DNA of 64,000 nucleotides. Source: Alphaproteobacteria bacterium (lineage in GTDB: Bacteria > Pseudomonadota > Alphaproteobacteria > Puniceispirillales > Puniceispirillaceae). The DNA lies in the NCBI GenBank assembly GCA_016779005.1, contig JADHOL010000009.1, positions 1 to 64,000 on the forward strand, written 5' to 3'. A program made the position numbers and the translations under genes. Positions 28,066-37,703 of the stretch are shown here, one piece after another; position 1 is the first letter of the stretch; the number at the start of each line of letters is the position of its first letter. Below the pieces are notes generated by a model. The model made no database searches, had not been told where the DNA came from, and worked only from the letters and a program-made list of their open reading frames with translations.

Positions 28066-28692
28066 ATGATAGGCACTGCACCACAAGAAACATCTGCATT
28101 GATCCCAATGGTTGTTGAGCAAACAAATCGAGGTGAGCGTTCATATGATATTTATTCTCGTCTGCTAAAAGAGCGTATTATCTTTTTAAATGGCCCTGTT
28201 GAAGACATGATGGCGTCTGTGATTTGTGCTCAATTATTGTTTCTTGAATCAGAAAATCCGTCAAAAGATATATTTATGTATATAAATTCTCCAGGCGGGG
28301 TCGTGACCTCAGGTATGGCCATTTACGATACCATGGAATATATCAGACCAGATGTATCAACAGTATGTATTGGACAAGCGGCCTCAATGGGCTCTTTGTT
28401 GCTTACCGCTGGAGCAGCTGGCAAGCGTCATTGTTTGCCAAACGCCCGTATTATGACACATCAGCCATCAGGCGGTTTTCAAGGTCAGGCAACCGATATT
28501 GAAATTCATGCCAAAGAAATAATCAGTTTGAGAAGTAGGCTTAACAAAATCTATGAAAAGCATTCTGGAAAAACCTTGAAACAGATTGAAAAAATCATGG
28601 AGCGTGACACATTCATGTCACCAACTGAAGCAAAAGAAATGGGATTGATTGACGAGGTGGTCACAAAACGGCCCGTCCCTGAAAAAAGCTAA
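28066..28692 (+). CDS. clpP: ATP-dependent Clp protease proteolytic subunit
   Basis: ClpP is the 14-mer serine peptidase that degrades substrates unfolded by ClpX or ClpA. The 208-residue protein has the catalytic Ser107 in GQAASMGS and His132 in [10 protein letters not shown], with family motifs INSPGG and the C-terminal [21 protein letters not shown] sits 6 nt before the ATG. It lies upstream of clpX with a 133-bp gap. Confidence 0.98.
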   Translation: MIGTAPQETSALIPMVVEQTNRGERSYDIYSRLLKERIIFLNGPVEDMMASVICAQLLFLESENPSKDIFMYINSPGGVVTSGMAIYDTMEYIRPDVSTVCIGQAASMGSLLLTAGAAGKRHCLPNARIMTHQPSGGFQGQATDIEIHAKEIISLRSRLNKIYEKHSGKTLKQIEKIMERDTFMSPTEAKEMGLIDEVVTKRPVPEKS

Positions 28693-28825
28693 ATAACGTG
28701 CTAAAAGAATATACAGCGTTAAAAAAATATTGTTTTTTGTTGAGTTTTAATGACAAGAGGCATTAATCTAATACTATTATATCTAGTGAGTTTAGTTTTA
28801 TGAACCTTATGAGGGCAAATTAAAG

Positions 28826-30085
28826 ATGGCAAAATCGACAGAGGATAGCAAATCTACGTTATTTTGCTCATTTTGTGGGAAAAGTCAGCATGAGGTTAAA
28901 AAACTCATCGCTGGGCCGACCGTATTTATCTGCGACGAATGTGTCGAATTATGCATGGATATCATACGCGAAGAGCATAAAAGCAGTTTTGTGAAGGGCG
29001 GGGAGGGTGTTCCATCGCCACTGGATATCAAAACAGTGTTAGATGATTATGTTATTGGCCAGGAAAAAGCAAAGCGTGTTTTATCTGTGGCTGTCCATAA
29101 CCATTATAAAAGATTGGCAAATGCAGGTAAGGTCGGAGATCTTGAGATCTCTAAATCGAACATCATGCTGGTTGGCCCAACTGGTTCGGGTAAAACACTT
29201 CTTGCACAGACGCTGGCGCGCATTTTGGATGTACCTTTCACGATGGCAGATGCAACAACGCTTACTGAGGCAGGCTATGTTGGCGAAGATGTTGAAAATA
29301 TCATCCTTAAATTATTGCAATCAGCTGATTATAATGTTGAAAAAGCCCAGCGTGGCATTGTTTACATTGATGAAGTTGATAAAATTAGCCGGAAATCAGA
29401 TAACCCGTCAATTACGCGCGATGTATCAGGTGAGGGCGTTCAACAGGCCTTGTTGAAGATAATGGAAGGCACTGTTGCGTCGGTTCCACCGCAAGGGGGA
29501 CGAAAGCACCCTCAGCAAGAGTTTCTTCAGGTTGATACAACCAATATCTTATTTATATGTGGCGGCGCATTTGCAGGCCTTGAGCGGTTAATATCTGATA
29601 GAACAAACAGCACTGGTATCGGTTTTGGTGCTACTGTGCGAGATAAAGATGAAACCAAAGTTGGTGAAATACTCACCAAAATTGAGCCAGAAGATCTTGT
29701 GAAATTCGGTCTCATACCAGAATTTATTGGCAGATTGCCGGTTATTGCTACATTGGAAGATTTGGATGAAGACGCGCTAGTTCAAATCCTAGTCGAACCT
29801 AAAAATGCATTAACAAAGCAATATAAAGCGCTTTTTGAAATGGATGAGGTTGATCTTGAATTTAGAGATGATGCGCTAAGAGCGATCGCAAGACGGGCAA
29901 TAGAACGCAAAACTGGCGCGCGTGGTTTGCGCTCAATCCTTGAAAATATCTTGATGGATACGATGTTTGATATTCCAACAACCTCAGATATTGACAGTGT
30001 TGTGATTAATGAAGATGTGGTTGTCTCAAACGCACCTCCATTGCTGGTTCATTCCTCAGTTTCTAAGCAAGATTCAGGCGCTTAA
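28826..30085 (+). CDS. clpX: ATP-dependent Clp protease ATP-binding subunit ClpX
   Basis: ClpX unfolds tagged or specific substrates and feeds them to ClpP; in alphaproteobacteria it degrades CtrA and other cell-cycle regulators. The 419-residue protein has an N-terminal four-cysteine zinc domain (CSFCGKS and CDECVELC), Walker A GPTGSGKT, Walker [10 protein letters not shown], the [18 protein letters not shown] segment and a pore-loop region. It is complete and ordinary. Confidence 0.98.
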   Translation: MAKSTEDSKSTLFCSFCGKSQHEVKKLIAGPTVFICDECVELCMDIIREEHKSSFVKGGEGVPSPLDIKTVLDDYVIGQEKAKRVLSVAVHNHYKRLANAGKVGDLEISKSNIMLVGPTGSGKTLLAQTLARILDVPFTMADATTLTEAGYVGEDVENIILKLLQSADYNVEKAQRGIVYIDEVDKISRKSDNPSITRDVSGEGVQQALLKIMEGTVASVPPQGGRKHPQQEFLQVDTTNILFICGGAFAGLERLISDRTNSTGIGFGATVRDKDETKVGEILTKIEPEDLVKFGLIPEFIGRLPVIATLEDLDEDALVQILVEPKNALTKQYKALFEMDEVDLEFRDDALRAIARRAIERKTGARGLRSILENILMDTMFDIPTTSDIDSVVINEDVVVSNAPPLLVHSSVSKQDSGA

Positions 30086-30408
30086 ACACTGTTTTTATTA
30101 AGAAATAAGATTGGAAAACCTTGGCTCTTAAGGGATTGAATGGTTTTGTCTTATTTAATTTATTGCTCCTTTATTGAGCCGGTGCCGATATCCAAATATC
30201 AATCACCTCATGTGATATGTGCCTGTTGATTTTGCAAATTAGGGTTATCCAAATTGCGCTCTTGAAATCTGTGATAAAAACATCACATTATAGTGAGTGA
30301 TTTGAACAATAGAAGATGCAATCTTGGCGTTTCTTTTTTTTTTAAAAAAAGTAAAATTCAGTTTTTGGTTTTTTAAACGCTAAACGAGCTATTCAGAAGG
30401 AATTTTTA
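30086..30408. promoter_or_regulatory. clpX-lon intergenic region with a candidate heat-shock -35 box
   Basis: This 323-bp gap has no supported gene. CTTGAAA at 30261-30267 equals the RpoH (sigma32) -35 consensus. The -10 side about 13 nt later (CATCACAT) is a weak match. TGTGAT (30270-30275) and ATCACA (30282-30287) form a 6-bp inverted repeat; the spacing is 2 bp longer than a CRP/FNR site. Long T and A runs occur at about 30341-30360. lon is commonly heat-inducible, so the promoter idea is plausible but unproven. Confidence 0.35.
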
Positions 30409-32802
30409 ATGTCTGATATCGATGAAATTCAAACTATCCCTATCCTACCATTACGGGATATCGTCGTTTTTCCACATATGATCGTACCTCTTTTTGTTGG
30501 GCGCGAGAAATCAGTACGAGCGCTTGAAGCTGTGATGGCTCAAAATAAGCAAATCCTTTTATTGACACAAACCGACGCTAGCACTGAGGAGCCGTCAGCA
30601 GATGATCTGTATCGCATTGGCACCCTCGGCTCTATCTTGCAGCTGTTAAAATTACCTGATGGTACTGTTAAGGTGCTTGTTGAAGGCGGAAGTAGGGCGC
30701 AGGTCAACAAGATTGATAATTCTGGCGAGTTTTTGATGGCTGACATTGTGGAAGTCCCAGAAACCAAGGTAACAGATCCAGAGGTGATAGCGCTTGGAAG
30801 AGCAGCAATTAATCATTTCGAGGATTACATAAAGTTAAATAAGAAAATTGCAACAGAAGTATTAACCTCTGTAAATCAATTAGAAGATACGAACAAAATT
30901 GCGGATACATTAGCCTCTCACGTAGCGGTGAGTATTGAGGATAAACAGCAATTATTGGAAAAATTAGACGCTCGCCCGCGACTTGAGAAATTGTATGAGT
31001 TAATGGATGGAGAGATTAGCGTCTTACAGGTTGAACGCAGAATAAGAAGCCGCGTTAAACGCCAAATGGAAAAAACCCAGCGCGAATATTATTTGAATGA
31101 GCAAATGAAGGCTATTCAAAAAGAACTTGGTGAGACCGAAGATGGTAAAAATGAAATTGATGAAATCGAAGAAAAAATCATAAAGGCCAAATTGCCGAAA
31201 GAAGCCAAGGAAAAGGCAACTAACGAGTTAAAGAAATTGCGCAATATGGGCCCGATGAGTGCCGAAGCTACTGTTGTAAGAAATTATCTTGATTGGATGG
31301 TTGCGTTGCCTTGGAAGAAAGCAAGTCGCTTAAAGATCGATATTCAGCAGGCACGAAAAATACTAGATGATGATCATCATGGTCTTGAGAAGGTGAAAGA
31401 GCGTATTATTGAGTTTCTTGCGGTTCAGCAAAGAACAAAGAAGAATAAAGGCCCGATATTATGTCTTGTTGGCCCTCCTGGTGTCGGAAAAACATCTTTA
31501 GGCAAGAGTATCGCACGGGCATCAGGCAGGCAATTCGTTAGAATGGCGCTTGGAGGGGTTAGAGACGAGGCAGAGATAAGAGGCCATCGCAGAACCTATA
31601 TAGGATCCCTGCCAGGCAAGATAATACATGGTATGAAAAAAGCAGAGAAGAATAACCCTCTATTTTTGTTAGATGAAATTGATAAACTCGGTGCTGATTG
31701 GCGCGGCGATCCAAGTTCTGCACTGCTAGAAGTACTGGACCCAGCACAGAATAATACATTTCAGGACCACTATCTTGAGGTAGATTTTGACCTTTCAAAC
31801 GTGATGTTTATCACAACAGCGAATAGCCTGAATATGCCAGAGCCATTGCTTGATAGAATGGAAATTATCCAGCTATCTGGTTACACAGAAGATGAAAAAA
31901 TTGAAATTGCGACAAACCATCTTCTGCCAAGACAGCTTGGTGAACATGGGATAAAAACAGGTGAAGTATCGGTATCGCAGGATGCCATAAGAGACGTGAT
32001 AAGATACTATACAAGAGAAGCTGGCGTTCGTGCTCTTGAGCGCTCGCTTGCTCGTATCGTTCGCAAAGCACTTACAAAAATCATAGCTGGGGAGCAGGAA
32101 AGCCTGTCTATCACTGCTGAGAACTTGACTGTGTTTATGGGCGTTAGAAAATTCAAGTTTGGTGAAATTGATGCTATTGATCAGGTTGGTGTTGTAACAG
32201 GGCTTGCCTGGACGCGAGTTGGCGGTGAATTATTACAGGTTGAGTCTGTACGAGTACCAGGCAAGGGCAAAATATCGTCTACAGGAAAGCTTGGTGAGGT
32301 GATGAAGGAATCTATTCAGGCTGCTGAGTTCTTTGTAAAGTCTAAAGCAAAAGATTTTGGGATAGATTTATCCATTGCTGAGAAACATGATATACACGTG
32401 CATGTTCCAGAAGGGGCAACCCCTAAAGATGGACCGTCCGCAGGTGTTGCAATGGTGACTTCCATTATTTCAGCGCATCTTGGTCTTCCCGTTAAGAAAG
32501 ACGTTGCTATGACGGGTGAGATTACGCTTAGAGGACACGTATTGCCGATTGGCGGACTTAAGGAAAAATTACTTGCCGCATTAAGAGGCGGAATTAAAAC
32601 AGTCATTATTCCAAAGGATAATGAGAAGGATTTAGAAGAAATTCCAGATAATGTTAAATCAGAGCTCGCTATTATGCCTGTGTCAGTGATTGACGAGGTA
32701 GTACATATCGCGTTTGCGCAGAAACCAGAACCTTTAGTTGAAGAAATTTCATCACCTATCCCGCCGGAATCGAATTCTGTCTCAGATATTGTTGCTCATT
32801 GA
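30409..32802 (+). CDS. lon: Endopeptidase La (Lon protease)
   Basis: Lon is a hexameric AAA+ serine protease that degrades damaged and regulatory proteins; in Caulobacter it degrades DnaA, CcrM and SciP. The 797-residue LonA has an N-terminal substrate domain (TIPILPLRDIVVFPHMIVPL), a coiled coil with the RRIRSRVKRQMEK region, Walker A GPPGVGKT, LLDEIDK, and a protease domain with catalytic Ser677 in DGPSAGVAM and the Lys in the GGIKTVIIPKDN segment. AAGGA precedes the ATG. The C-terminal 20 residues are proline/glutamate-rich. Confidence 0.98.
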   Translation: MSDIDEIQTIPILPLRDIVVFPHMIVPLFVGREKSVRALEAVMAQNKQILLLTQTDASTEEPSADDLYRIGTLGSILQLLKLPDGTVKVLVEGGSRAQVNKIDNSGEFLMADIVEVPETKVTDPEVIALGRAAINHFEDYIKLNKKIATEVLTSVNQLEDTNKIADTLASHVAVSIEDKQQLLEKLDARPRLEKLYELMDGEISVLQVERRIRSRVKRQMEKTQREYYLNEQMKAIQKELGETEDGKNEIDEIEEKIIKAKLPKEAKEKATNELKKLRNMGPMSAEATVVRNYLDWMVALPWKKASRLKIDIQQARKILDDDHHGLEKVKERIIEFLAVQQRTKKNKGPILCLVGPPGVGKTSLGKSIARASGRQFVRMALGGVRDEAEIRGHRRTYIGSLPGKIIHGMKKAEKNNPLFLLDEIDKLGADWRGDPSSALLEVLDPAQNNTFQDHYLEVDFDLSNVMFITTANSLNMPEPLLDRMEIIQLSGYTEDEKIEIATNHLLPRQLGEHGIKTGEVSVSQDAIRDVIRYYTREAGVRALERSLARIVRKALTKIIAGEQESLSITAENLTVFMGVRKFKFGEIDAIDQVGVVTGLAWTRVGGELLQVESVRVPGKGKISSTGKLGEVMKESIQAAEFFVKSKAKDFGIDLSIAEKHDIHVHVPEGATPKDGPSAGVAMVTSIISAHLGLPVKKDVAMTGEITLRGHVLPIGGLKEKLLAALRGGIKTVIIPKDNEKDLEEIPDNVKSELAIMPVSVIDEVVHIAFAQKPEPLVEEISSPIPPESNSVSDIVAH

Positions 32803-32909
32803 CCCTAAAGCGCTAATTTTAGATTAAAATCGATATATTTTGATTGATCTAACTGATGGTTGCGCCTATTGTCTTTCCTTATAACTTATAAAAAGGAAGG
32901 TATAACTCA

Positions 32910-33185
32910 ATGAATAAAAACGACCTAGTCGCATCTGTTGCAGACCATTCTTCACTCACAAAAGCAGACGCTGCAAGAGCAGTTGATGCGGTGTTTGCTT
33001 CTATTGAAGGCGCATTAAAAAGTGGTGATGAAGTTAGAATCGTTGGCTTTGGCACTTTCTCTGTTGCAGCACGCGCTGCTACTACAGGACGTAACCCAAG
33101 AACTGGTGAAACAATCCAGATTGCAGCTTCTAAGCAGCCAAAATTTAAGGCTGGTGCACCATTGAAAGCTGCTGTAAATAACTAA
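32910..33185 (+). CDS. hupB: HU-family DNA-binding protein
   Basis: HU is a small dimeric nucleoid protein that bends DNA. The 91-residue product begins MNKNDLVASVADHSSLTK, has the signature GFGTFSVAARAA and the beta-arm sequence GRNPRTGETI with the intercalating proline. It lies downstream of lon and upstream of tRNA-Val, the common alphaproteobacterial order. AAGGAAGG precedes the start. Confidence 0.97.
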   Translation: MNKNDLVASVADHSSLTKADAARAVDAVFASIEGALKSGDEVRIVGFGTFSVAARAATTGRNPRTGETIQIAASKQPKFKAGAPLKAAVNN

Positions 33186-33228
33186 ATCTTTTTATTGTTA
33201 AGGCACATGTTAAGTTCCAATTGAATTC

Positions 33229-33304
33229 GGGTGGTTAGCTCAGCTGGGAGAGCAATTCGTTTACACCGAATAGGTCGGGGGTTCGAGCCCCTCACCACCC
33301 ACCA
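33229..33304 (+). tRNA. tRNA-Val (anticodon TAC)
   Basis: Acceptor GGGTGGT/ACCACCC, D arm GCTCAGCTGGGAGAGC, anticodon stem ATTCG/CGAAT with loop TTTACAC, T arm GGGGGTTCGAGCCCC, A73 and encoded CCA (33302-33304). Confidence 0.97.
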
Positions 33305-33308
33305 TTTA

Positions 33309-33338
33309 TAAAAAGCGGGGCCATTGCCCCGCTTTTTT
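33309..33338 (+). terminator. Strong intrinsic terminator after tRNA-Val
   Basis: AAAAGCGGGGC (33311-33321), loop CATT, GCCCCGCTTTT (33326-33336) is a perfect 11-bp stem with a T-run. It ends the hupB/tRNA-Val unit. Confidence 0.92.
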
Positions 33339-33435
33339 ATGGCTCGTTTTTTATTATTAGTTTTTTCATTATGGGTTTTTTATGAATGAGCATAGTGCGG
33401 CATTTTGTTATTTGAAAACACTAACCGTTACTTAC

Positions 33436-33477
33436 ATACTTAATTTGCCATACTTAATTTGCCATACTTAATTTGCA
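33436..33477. repeat. Three tandem 14-bp repeats upstream of a small conserved-looking gene
   Basis: ATACTTAATTTGCC at 33436-33449 and 33450-33463, and ATACTTAATTTGCA at 33464-33477. Confidence 0.95.
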
Positions 33478-33532
33478 AGGCAGTTCATGACGTTATATGT
33501 TTCAAGAAAACACATGCGTTTTAGGTATCTTT

Positions 33533-33793
33533 ATGAGTAATGATAAAAATAACACGGGTGGGAATGCCAATAGCACCCAATCTGAACCGATAAAAACTGA
33601 GGTTGAATTACTTCAAAAGCTAACAGAAATAGTGACTGAATATCACGATTATGAAGCCCCTCGCATTCGCAGCGACGGCGATATCATTATCTCTCTTAAT
33701 TCAGACCTCAAACGAAATCGTCAGGCGTTTCAGAGTCTTGCAGATGCGGTTCAGCTTATGATGGATAGAGATAAGCCGAAACGCTACAGATAA
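33533..33793 (+). CDS. Small hypothetical protein
   Basis: I do not recognise this 86-residue acidic/basic mixed protein. From ATG 33533 it has a low-complexity start (SNDKNNTGGNANSTQ), then a helical segment with ELLQKLTEIVTEY, a DGDIIISLNSD strand-like part and a helical end rich in Q, D and R. It has no signal peptide or membrane helix. The frame stays open to ATG 33497, but 33533 gives a cleaner beginning. It sits alone between a strong terminator and a convergent TPR gene, so it likely has its own promoter near the 14-bp repeats. Coding-like composition and an intact frame support a real gene. Confidence 0.6.
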   Translation: MSNDKNNTGGNANSTQSEPIKTEVELLQKLTEIVTEYHDYEAPRIRSDGDIIISLNSDLKRNRQAFQSLADAVQLMMDRDKPKRYR

Positions 33794-33818
33794 TGATATC
33801 AACGCTATCTATCTTTGT

Positions 33819-34367
33819 TTAGTTTACTGCCTGTTCTATTGCTTGCTTTAATTCACGCAATTCAGAGCATTGTCTCCAGCAAATATCATCTATTTTAGTT
33901 AAGTTTGCTTTTGCTTTCTCAATCTCTCCAAGCGCGATGTATAATTCACCTTGATATTCCAAGGCGCCAAGATGTTTTGGGTTTATGTCTAAAGCCTGTT
34001 CATAATGATAGGCACTCTTCTCCAACATACCCTTTTTACGAAATGAAAACCCCATATAGTTGTGAATATCAGCATCATCAGGTTTTTTTTGGATGATAGT
34101 TTCTAGAATAACCAAAGCTTCATCAAAACTACCCGCTTTTATAAGCTTTACAGCCTTATAATATTCCTTGGAATGCGCTGGTTTAGCAGGCTTGTCATCT
34201 GACGAGTCGCTGCCAGCAGAATATGCAGGTGTTAATAGGAAAAAACTCATAAAAATTAATAAAAATAGAAGGTTAAGAGAGGCTCTCAACATATAGGTTG
34301 GGGTTGAGCGATATGGCAAAACGGCCGCCAGAGAGGGATTCTTTGCGTTTATGGGTAATTGTTTCAT
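33819..34367 (-). CDS. Exported or membrane-anchored tetratricopeptide-repeat protein
   Basis: The 182-residue protein has a hydrophobic segment at about 28-47 (LLFLLIFMSFFLLTPAYSAGS) that looks like a signal peptide ending in AYSA, preceded by an unusually long N-terminal tail. Two to three TPR units follow, including SFDEALVILE, DADIHNYMGFSFRKKGMLE and HLGALEYQGELYIALGEIEKA. TPRs mediate protein contacts in periplasm or membrane assembly; the partner is unknown. AGGAG 6 nt before the ATG at 34367 supports that start over the internal ATG that would give a standard-length signal peptide. Confidence 0.8.
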   Translation of the reverse strand: MKQLPINAKNPSLAAVLPYRSTPTYMLRASLNLLFLLIFMSFFLLTPAYSAGSDSSDDKPAKPAHSKEYYKAVKLIKAGSFDEALVILETIIQKKPDDADIHNYMGFSFRKKGMLEKSAYHYEQALDINPKHLGALEYQGELYIALGEIEKAKANLTKIDDICWRQCSELRELKQAIEQAVN

Positions 34368-34533
34368 GTCTAACTCCTAATTTGTTTTATGTACGTTGCA
34401 AAATCGGTTTCAGACTTATCGCTAGTATCTGTATTTATATAAGAATGTTGCTTGACAGTTTTTAGTGGTTGGGCTAATCCAAACAAGCTTGAGTATAGAG
34501 ACCTTTATTTATAGGTTTTCTGTTTTACACAAA

Positions 34534-34610
34534 GGGGGTGTAGCTCAGTTGGTTAGAGCGCTGGCCTGTCACGCCAGAGGCCGCGGGTTCGAGTCCCGTC
34601 ACTCCCGCCA
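34534..34610 (+). tRNA. tRNA-Asp (anticodon GTC)
   Basis: Acceptor GGGGGTG/CACTCCC, D arm GCTCAGTTGGTTAGAGC, anticodon stem CTGGC/GCCAG with loop CTGTCAC, T arm GCGGGTTCGAGTCCCGT, G73 and encoded CCA. Confidence 0.97.
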
Positions 34611-34644
34611 CGAACCTTATTTGTTTACAGTTTTCGTTTTTATT

Positions 34645-34692
34645 TTATTCTCCAAAATTATTCTTCAAAATTATTTTCCAAACTTATTCTTT
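34645..34692. repeat. Degenerate 13-bp tandem repeats after tRNA-Asp
   Basis: TTATTCTCCAAAA (34645-34657), TTATTCTTCAAAA (34658-34670), TTATTTTCCAAAC (34671-34683) and a partial TTATTCTTT. Confidence 0.85.
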
Positions 34693-34775
34693 GGTGTCAT
34701 TTTTTTGTTATAAAAATGGCGTCTGATGTGAAATTGTAACACTGTATTCAAATAATATATTCGGAGCGTTCTTCT

Positions 34776-36614
34776 ATGAATTTCATCACATTATCATCTG
34801 CACTTCAAATGCGTCCAAACAAACGCTATTTGGGTGTAATGCTCACATTGAGCGCATTTTTTCTTTCTTTTGGAGCTGTAAATGCGGCTGAATTAACGAT
34901 TTTGCACATAAATGACCATCACTCACATTTAAAACCTGATAGCCGAATGAGTTTAACGTTAGATGATACATCAACACGTGTTAAATCAGGCGGAATGCCG
35001 TCGGTTGTTGCAAAAATAAAACAGCTACAATCTGAGAATAATAATGTGTTAAAGCTTCATGCAGGAGATGCCATATCTGGCTCGCTGTTTTTTACCTTGT
35101 TTAAAGGAGAGGCAGACGCTGCTTTGATGAATGAAATCTGCTTTGATGCGTTTGTCCCAGGAAATCATGAATTTAATGAGGGGGATAAGGGTCTCGCAAA
35201 GTTCTTAGATTTTTTAAAGTCTGGAGATTGTAAAACAGCAGTTGTAGCTGCCAATATTAAGCCTGAAGTTGGTGTATCTGCGTTGACTCCACAGAGTGCA
35301 ACTGACTATCTAAAACCGTATATTGTTATTGAGCGAGATGGTACCAAATTTGGTATAATCGGTATCGATATTGTGCGAAAAACGGTTTTATCATCTAGTC
35401 CAGACGAGACGACGATATTTCTTGATGAGGCTGAAACCGCACAAAAGACAATTGATGAGCTAAAAACACAAGGTATTAATCACATTATTCTTCTAACGCA
35501 TTATGGGTATAATAATGAGTTGGAATTGGCGCGGAAACTAAGCGGTGTAGATGTTATCATAGGCGGTGACTCTCATACTCTTTTAGGTGATTTTGAAGAT
35601 GTCGGTCTAAACGCGTCAGGTCCTTATCCTACAATTGTAACAGGTGTTGATGGGAATTTAGTGTGCGTTGCCTCTGCATGGCAGTATAGCCAGATTGTTG
35701 GTGAATTAGATTTAACCTTTAACGAGGCAGGTGAGGTAGAGCAATGTAGCGGCATTCCGCATATGATGCTTGCTGATAGCTTCAAGCGTAAAGATTCTAG
35801 TGGCGAGCGTGTTGAGGTTGAAGGTGCTGACCGGGATGCAATTTATGCTAAAATCAAAGAGGATCCGAAACTCTCAATCGTTGAAGAAGATAAAAATGCA
35901 GCTTTATTGTTTGATACATACAACGAAAAAGTCGAAACATTGTTATCAATAAAAATTGGCACTGTTGAAGATAATCTGTGCTTATCGCGTATTCCAGGAG
36001 ATGAGAGATCAAAAATCTGCACACCTCAAGAAACGCTTAAAAATGGGTCTGATATTGCAACATTGGTAGCGCATGCATTTCGTGAAATGGCAAAAGCAAG
36101 TGATATTGCAATACAAAATGGCGGCGGTGTTCGCACCGATATTAGCAGCGGTGATATCACAATGGGGGATGCGTATAAGCTATTGCCATTTGCAAATACC
36201 CTTGTTGAAATGGATATGAGCGGGGCTGAAATTAAATTGGTATTGGAAGAGGCTATTGAATACGCGTTGCAACCTGATGGGTCGGATGGCGCCTTTCCAT
36301 ATGCAGCTGGCCTTAGATGGCATGTGGATTCAACGCGCACGGCTGGAAATCGTCTAAGCGAGATGGAATATAAAGGTCGCTCAGACGCTGATTGGGTTCC
36401 CTTAAATATGGAAAAAATGTATCGGATTGTGACCAATAATTATATTGCAGCAGGGCGTGATGGATATTTAAGCTTTAAGACTGTAAAAGATGATGGTCGT
36501 TATGAGGATACGTATCTTGATTATGCGCAATCATTTGTGGATTACGTAAAAGATAGAGGCTCTATTGCAAAGCTACCTTTCTCTGAATATTCAACACAAT
36601 CATTTGTAAAATAA
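34776..36614 (+). CDS. Secreted bifunctional 5'-nucleotidase/UshA-type metallophosphatase
   Basis: The family hydrolyses nucleotides, or UDP-sugars and cyclic nucleotides, in the periplasm for phosphate and nucleoside scavenging. The 612-residue precursor has a hydrophobic signal segment ending near VNAAELT (about residue 38). The N-terminal calcineurin-like metal domain shows HINDHHSHL, HAGDAISGS, GNHEFNEGD and LLTHYG with IGGDSHT. The C-terminal 5'-nucleotidase domain has the substrate motif QNGGGVRTDI and a NNYIAAGRDGY segment. It is flanked by tRNA-Asp and a terminator, so it is probably monocistronic. Confidence 0.9.
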   Translation: MNFITLSSALQMRPNKRYLGVMLTLSAFFLSFGAVNAAELTILHINDHHSHLKPDSRMSLTLDDTSTRVKSGGMPSVVAKIKQLQSENNNVLKLHAGDAISGSLFFTLFKGEADAALMNEICFDAFVPGNHEFNEGDKGLAKFLDFLKSGDCKTAVVAANIKPEVGVSALTPQSATDYLKPYIVIERDGTKFGIIGIDIVRKTVLSSSPDETTIFLDEAETAQKTIDELKTQGINHIILLTHYGYNNELELARKLSGVDVIIGGDSHTLLGDFEDVGLNASGPYPTIVTGVDGNLVCVASAWQYSQIVGELDLTFNEAGEVEQCSGIPHMMLADSFKRKDSSGERVEVEGADRDAIYAKIKEDPKLSIVEEDKNAALLFDTYNEKVETLLSIKIGTVEDNLCLSRIPGDERSKICTPQETLKNGSDIATLVAHAFREMAKASDIAIQNGGGVRTDISSGDITMGDAYKLLPFANTLVEMDMSGAEIKLVLEEAIEYALQPDGSDGAFPYAAGLRWHVDSTRTAGNRLSEMEYKGRSDADWVPLNMEKMYRIVTNNYIAAGRDGYLSFKTVKDDGRYEDTYLDYAQSFVDYVKDRGSIAKLPFSEYSTQSFVK

Positions 36615-36620
36615 ACATCA

Positions 36621-36652
36621 GAAGAGGGGGTCTTATGGCCCTCTCTTTTATT
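36621..36652 (+). terminator. Terminator after the 5'-nucleotidase gene
   Basis: AGAGGG (36623-36628) and CCCTCT (36639-36644) with a 10-nt loop, followed by CTTTTATT. Confidence 0.65.
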
Positions 36653-36667
36653 AAAAATTACGATGTA

Positions 36668-36701
36668 TTTAGAGCTGTCGATTTAGAGCTGTAAATTTAG
36701 A
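36668..36701. repeat. 14-bp tandem duplication in the gap before the haloacid dehalogenase gene
   Basis: TTTAGAGCTGTCGA (36668-36681), TTTAGAGCTGTAAA (36682-36695), then TTTAGA. Confidence 0.85.
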
Positions 36702-36851
36702 TATGGGAATTTAACATAGACTCTAATTTCTGCTATACAGCGCCTGCAATAGCTAAAAATTTGTATTTATTAATACATTCTTTAGTAATGGGTTAGTAGA
36801 ATTAAGCGTATCAATAATCGAAATCTGATATGAAACAATCAAATAGATAAA

Positions 36852-37529
36852 ATGTATTTTGTTTTTGATATTTACGGAACCTTGCTAAATACGCATTCAA
36901 TTATGAATGCTGGCCAAGTAAGCGCCTATCGAAAGTCAATTGATATTCCTTGGAATGATTTTTCAGCTTCTTGGAGGGAGCGACAGCTTCGTTATTCGTG
37001 GTTATATACGCTAACTGGAAGTTATGTGACGTTTTGGGAAATCACCAAAATAGCGCTTCAAGATACCATGCAAGAATTCGAAATTGACCCAAGTGAGGCG
37101 TTTGAAGACACCTTAATGAATGGGTATAATAATCTAAGCCCATTTGAAGATGTTCCAGAGTTTTTAAAAACACTTTTAGACAAAGATTCAGCTCTTGCTG
37201 TTCTGTCGAATGGCGATGAGAGGATGATTAAAGAGGGCCTTAAAAATGCGCTCTTGATAGATTATTTTAAGTATATACTTACGGTAGATGACATTAAGAA
37301 ATTTAAACCAGACCAAGAAGTTTATAAATTAGCACCTATTGCTTTTAACTGCGAGCCTAATGAAATTACATTTTTCTCGTCCAATAATTGGGATATTTCT
37401 GGCGCGAATAAGTTTGGCTTCAAAACAATTTGGGTGAATAGAGGGCAGATACTATCAGAACAACTCCCCGGAAGCCCTGATTATGAGGTTCAAACGCTTA
37501 CCGAGGCGCTGAATTTCATTGAAGTCTAA
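36852..37529 (+). CDS. Haloacid dehalogenase type II (HAD superfamily)
   Basis: Type II (S)-2-haloacid dehalogenases hydrolyse 2-haloalkanoates to hydroxy acids. The 225-residue protein has the HAD nucleophile Asp6 in FDIYGTLLN, motif II LSNGDERM, the lysine in KFKPDQEVYKLA, and the type II signature FFSSNNWDISGANKFGFKTIWVNR region (Asn/Trp/Asp). These residues match the L-2-haloacid dehalogenase group rather than general phosphatases. The natural substrate may differ. It lies upstream of an ABC importer operon, but a 174-bp gap leaves co-regulation open. Confidence 0.85.
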   Translation: MYFVFDIYGTLLNTHSIMNAGQVSAYRKSIDIPWNDFSASWRERQLRYSWLYTLTGSYVTFWEITKIALQDTMQEFEIDPSEAFEDTLMNGYNNLSPFEDVPEFLKTLLDKDSALAVLSNGDERMIKEGLKNALLIDYFKYILTVDDIKKFKPDQEVYKLAPIAFNCEPNEITFFSSNNWDISGANKFGFKTIWVNRGQILSEQLPGSPDYEVQTLTEALNFIEV

Positions 37530-37703
37530 TTAATTCTCTAAATAAAAAATAGTTTTTTGAAATCTTTCGGGTTTTACAGGCTTGAAGCAATCATTAAATG
37601 CATCACCGTGAAAACAAATAAGCACTTCCTTTCTTGCTAGGCTATGATGTTACTCTAACGTCATTGAATAAAAAACAAAATTTGATGAAAAGAGTAACAC
37701 GAT

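Noticed and set aside
28750-28803. Seventeen-codon hydrophobic reading frame between clpP and clpX
   Set aside because: Too short, with no ribosome-binding site or conservation evidence; likely chance in AT-rich DNA.
30139-30228. Twenty-nine-codon frame in the clpX-lon gap
   Set aside because: No Shine-Dalgarno sequence and no recognisable features.
30270-30287. CRP/FNR-type site TGTGA...TCACA before lon
   Set aside because: The half-sites are 8 bp apart rather than 6, so it does not fit the CRP/FNR consensus; kept only as a generic palindrome.
37530-37703. TPP riboswitch upstream of the NMT1-type importer
   Set aside because: The conserved CUGAGA and related TPP core elements are absent.
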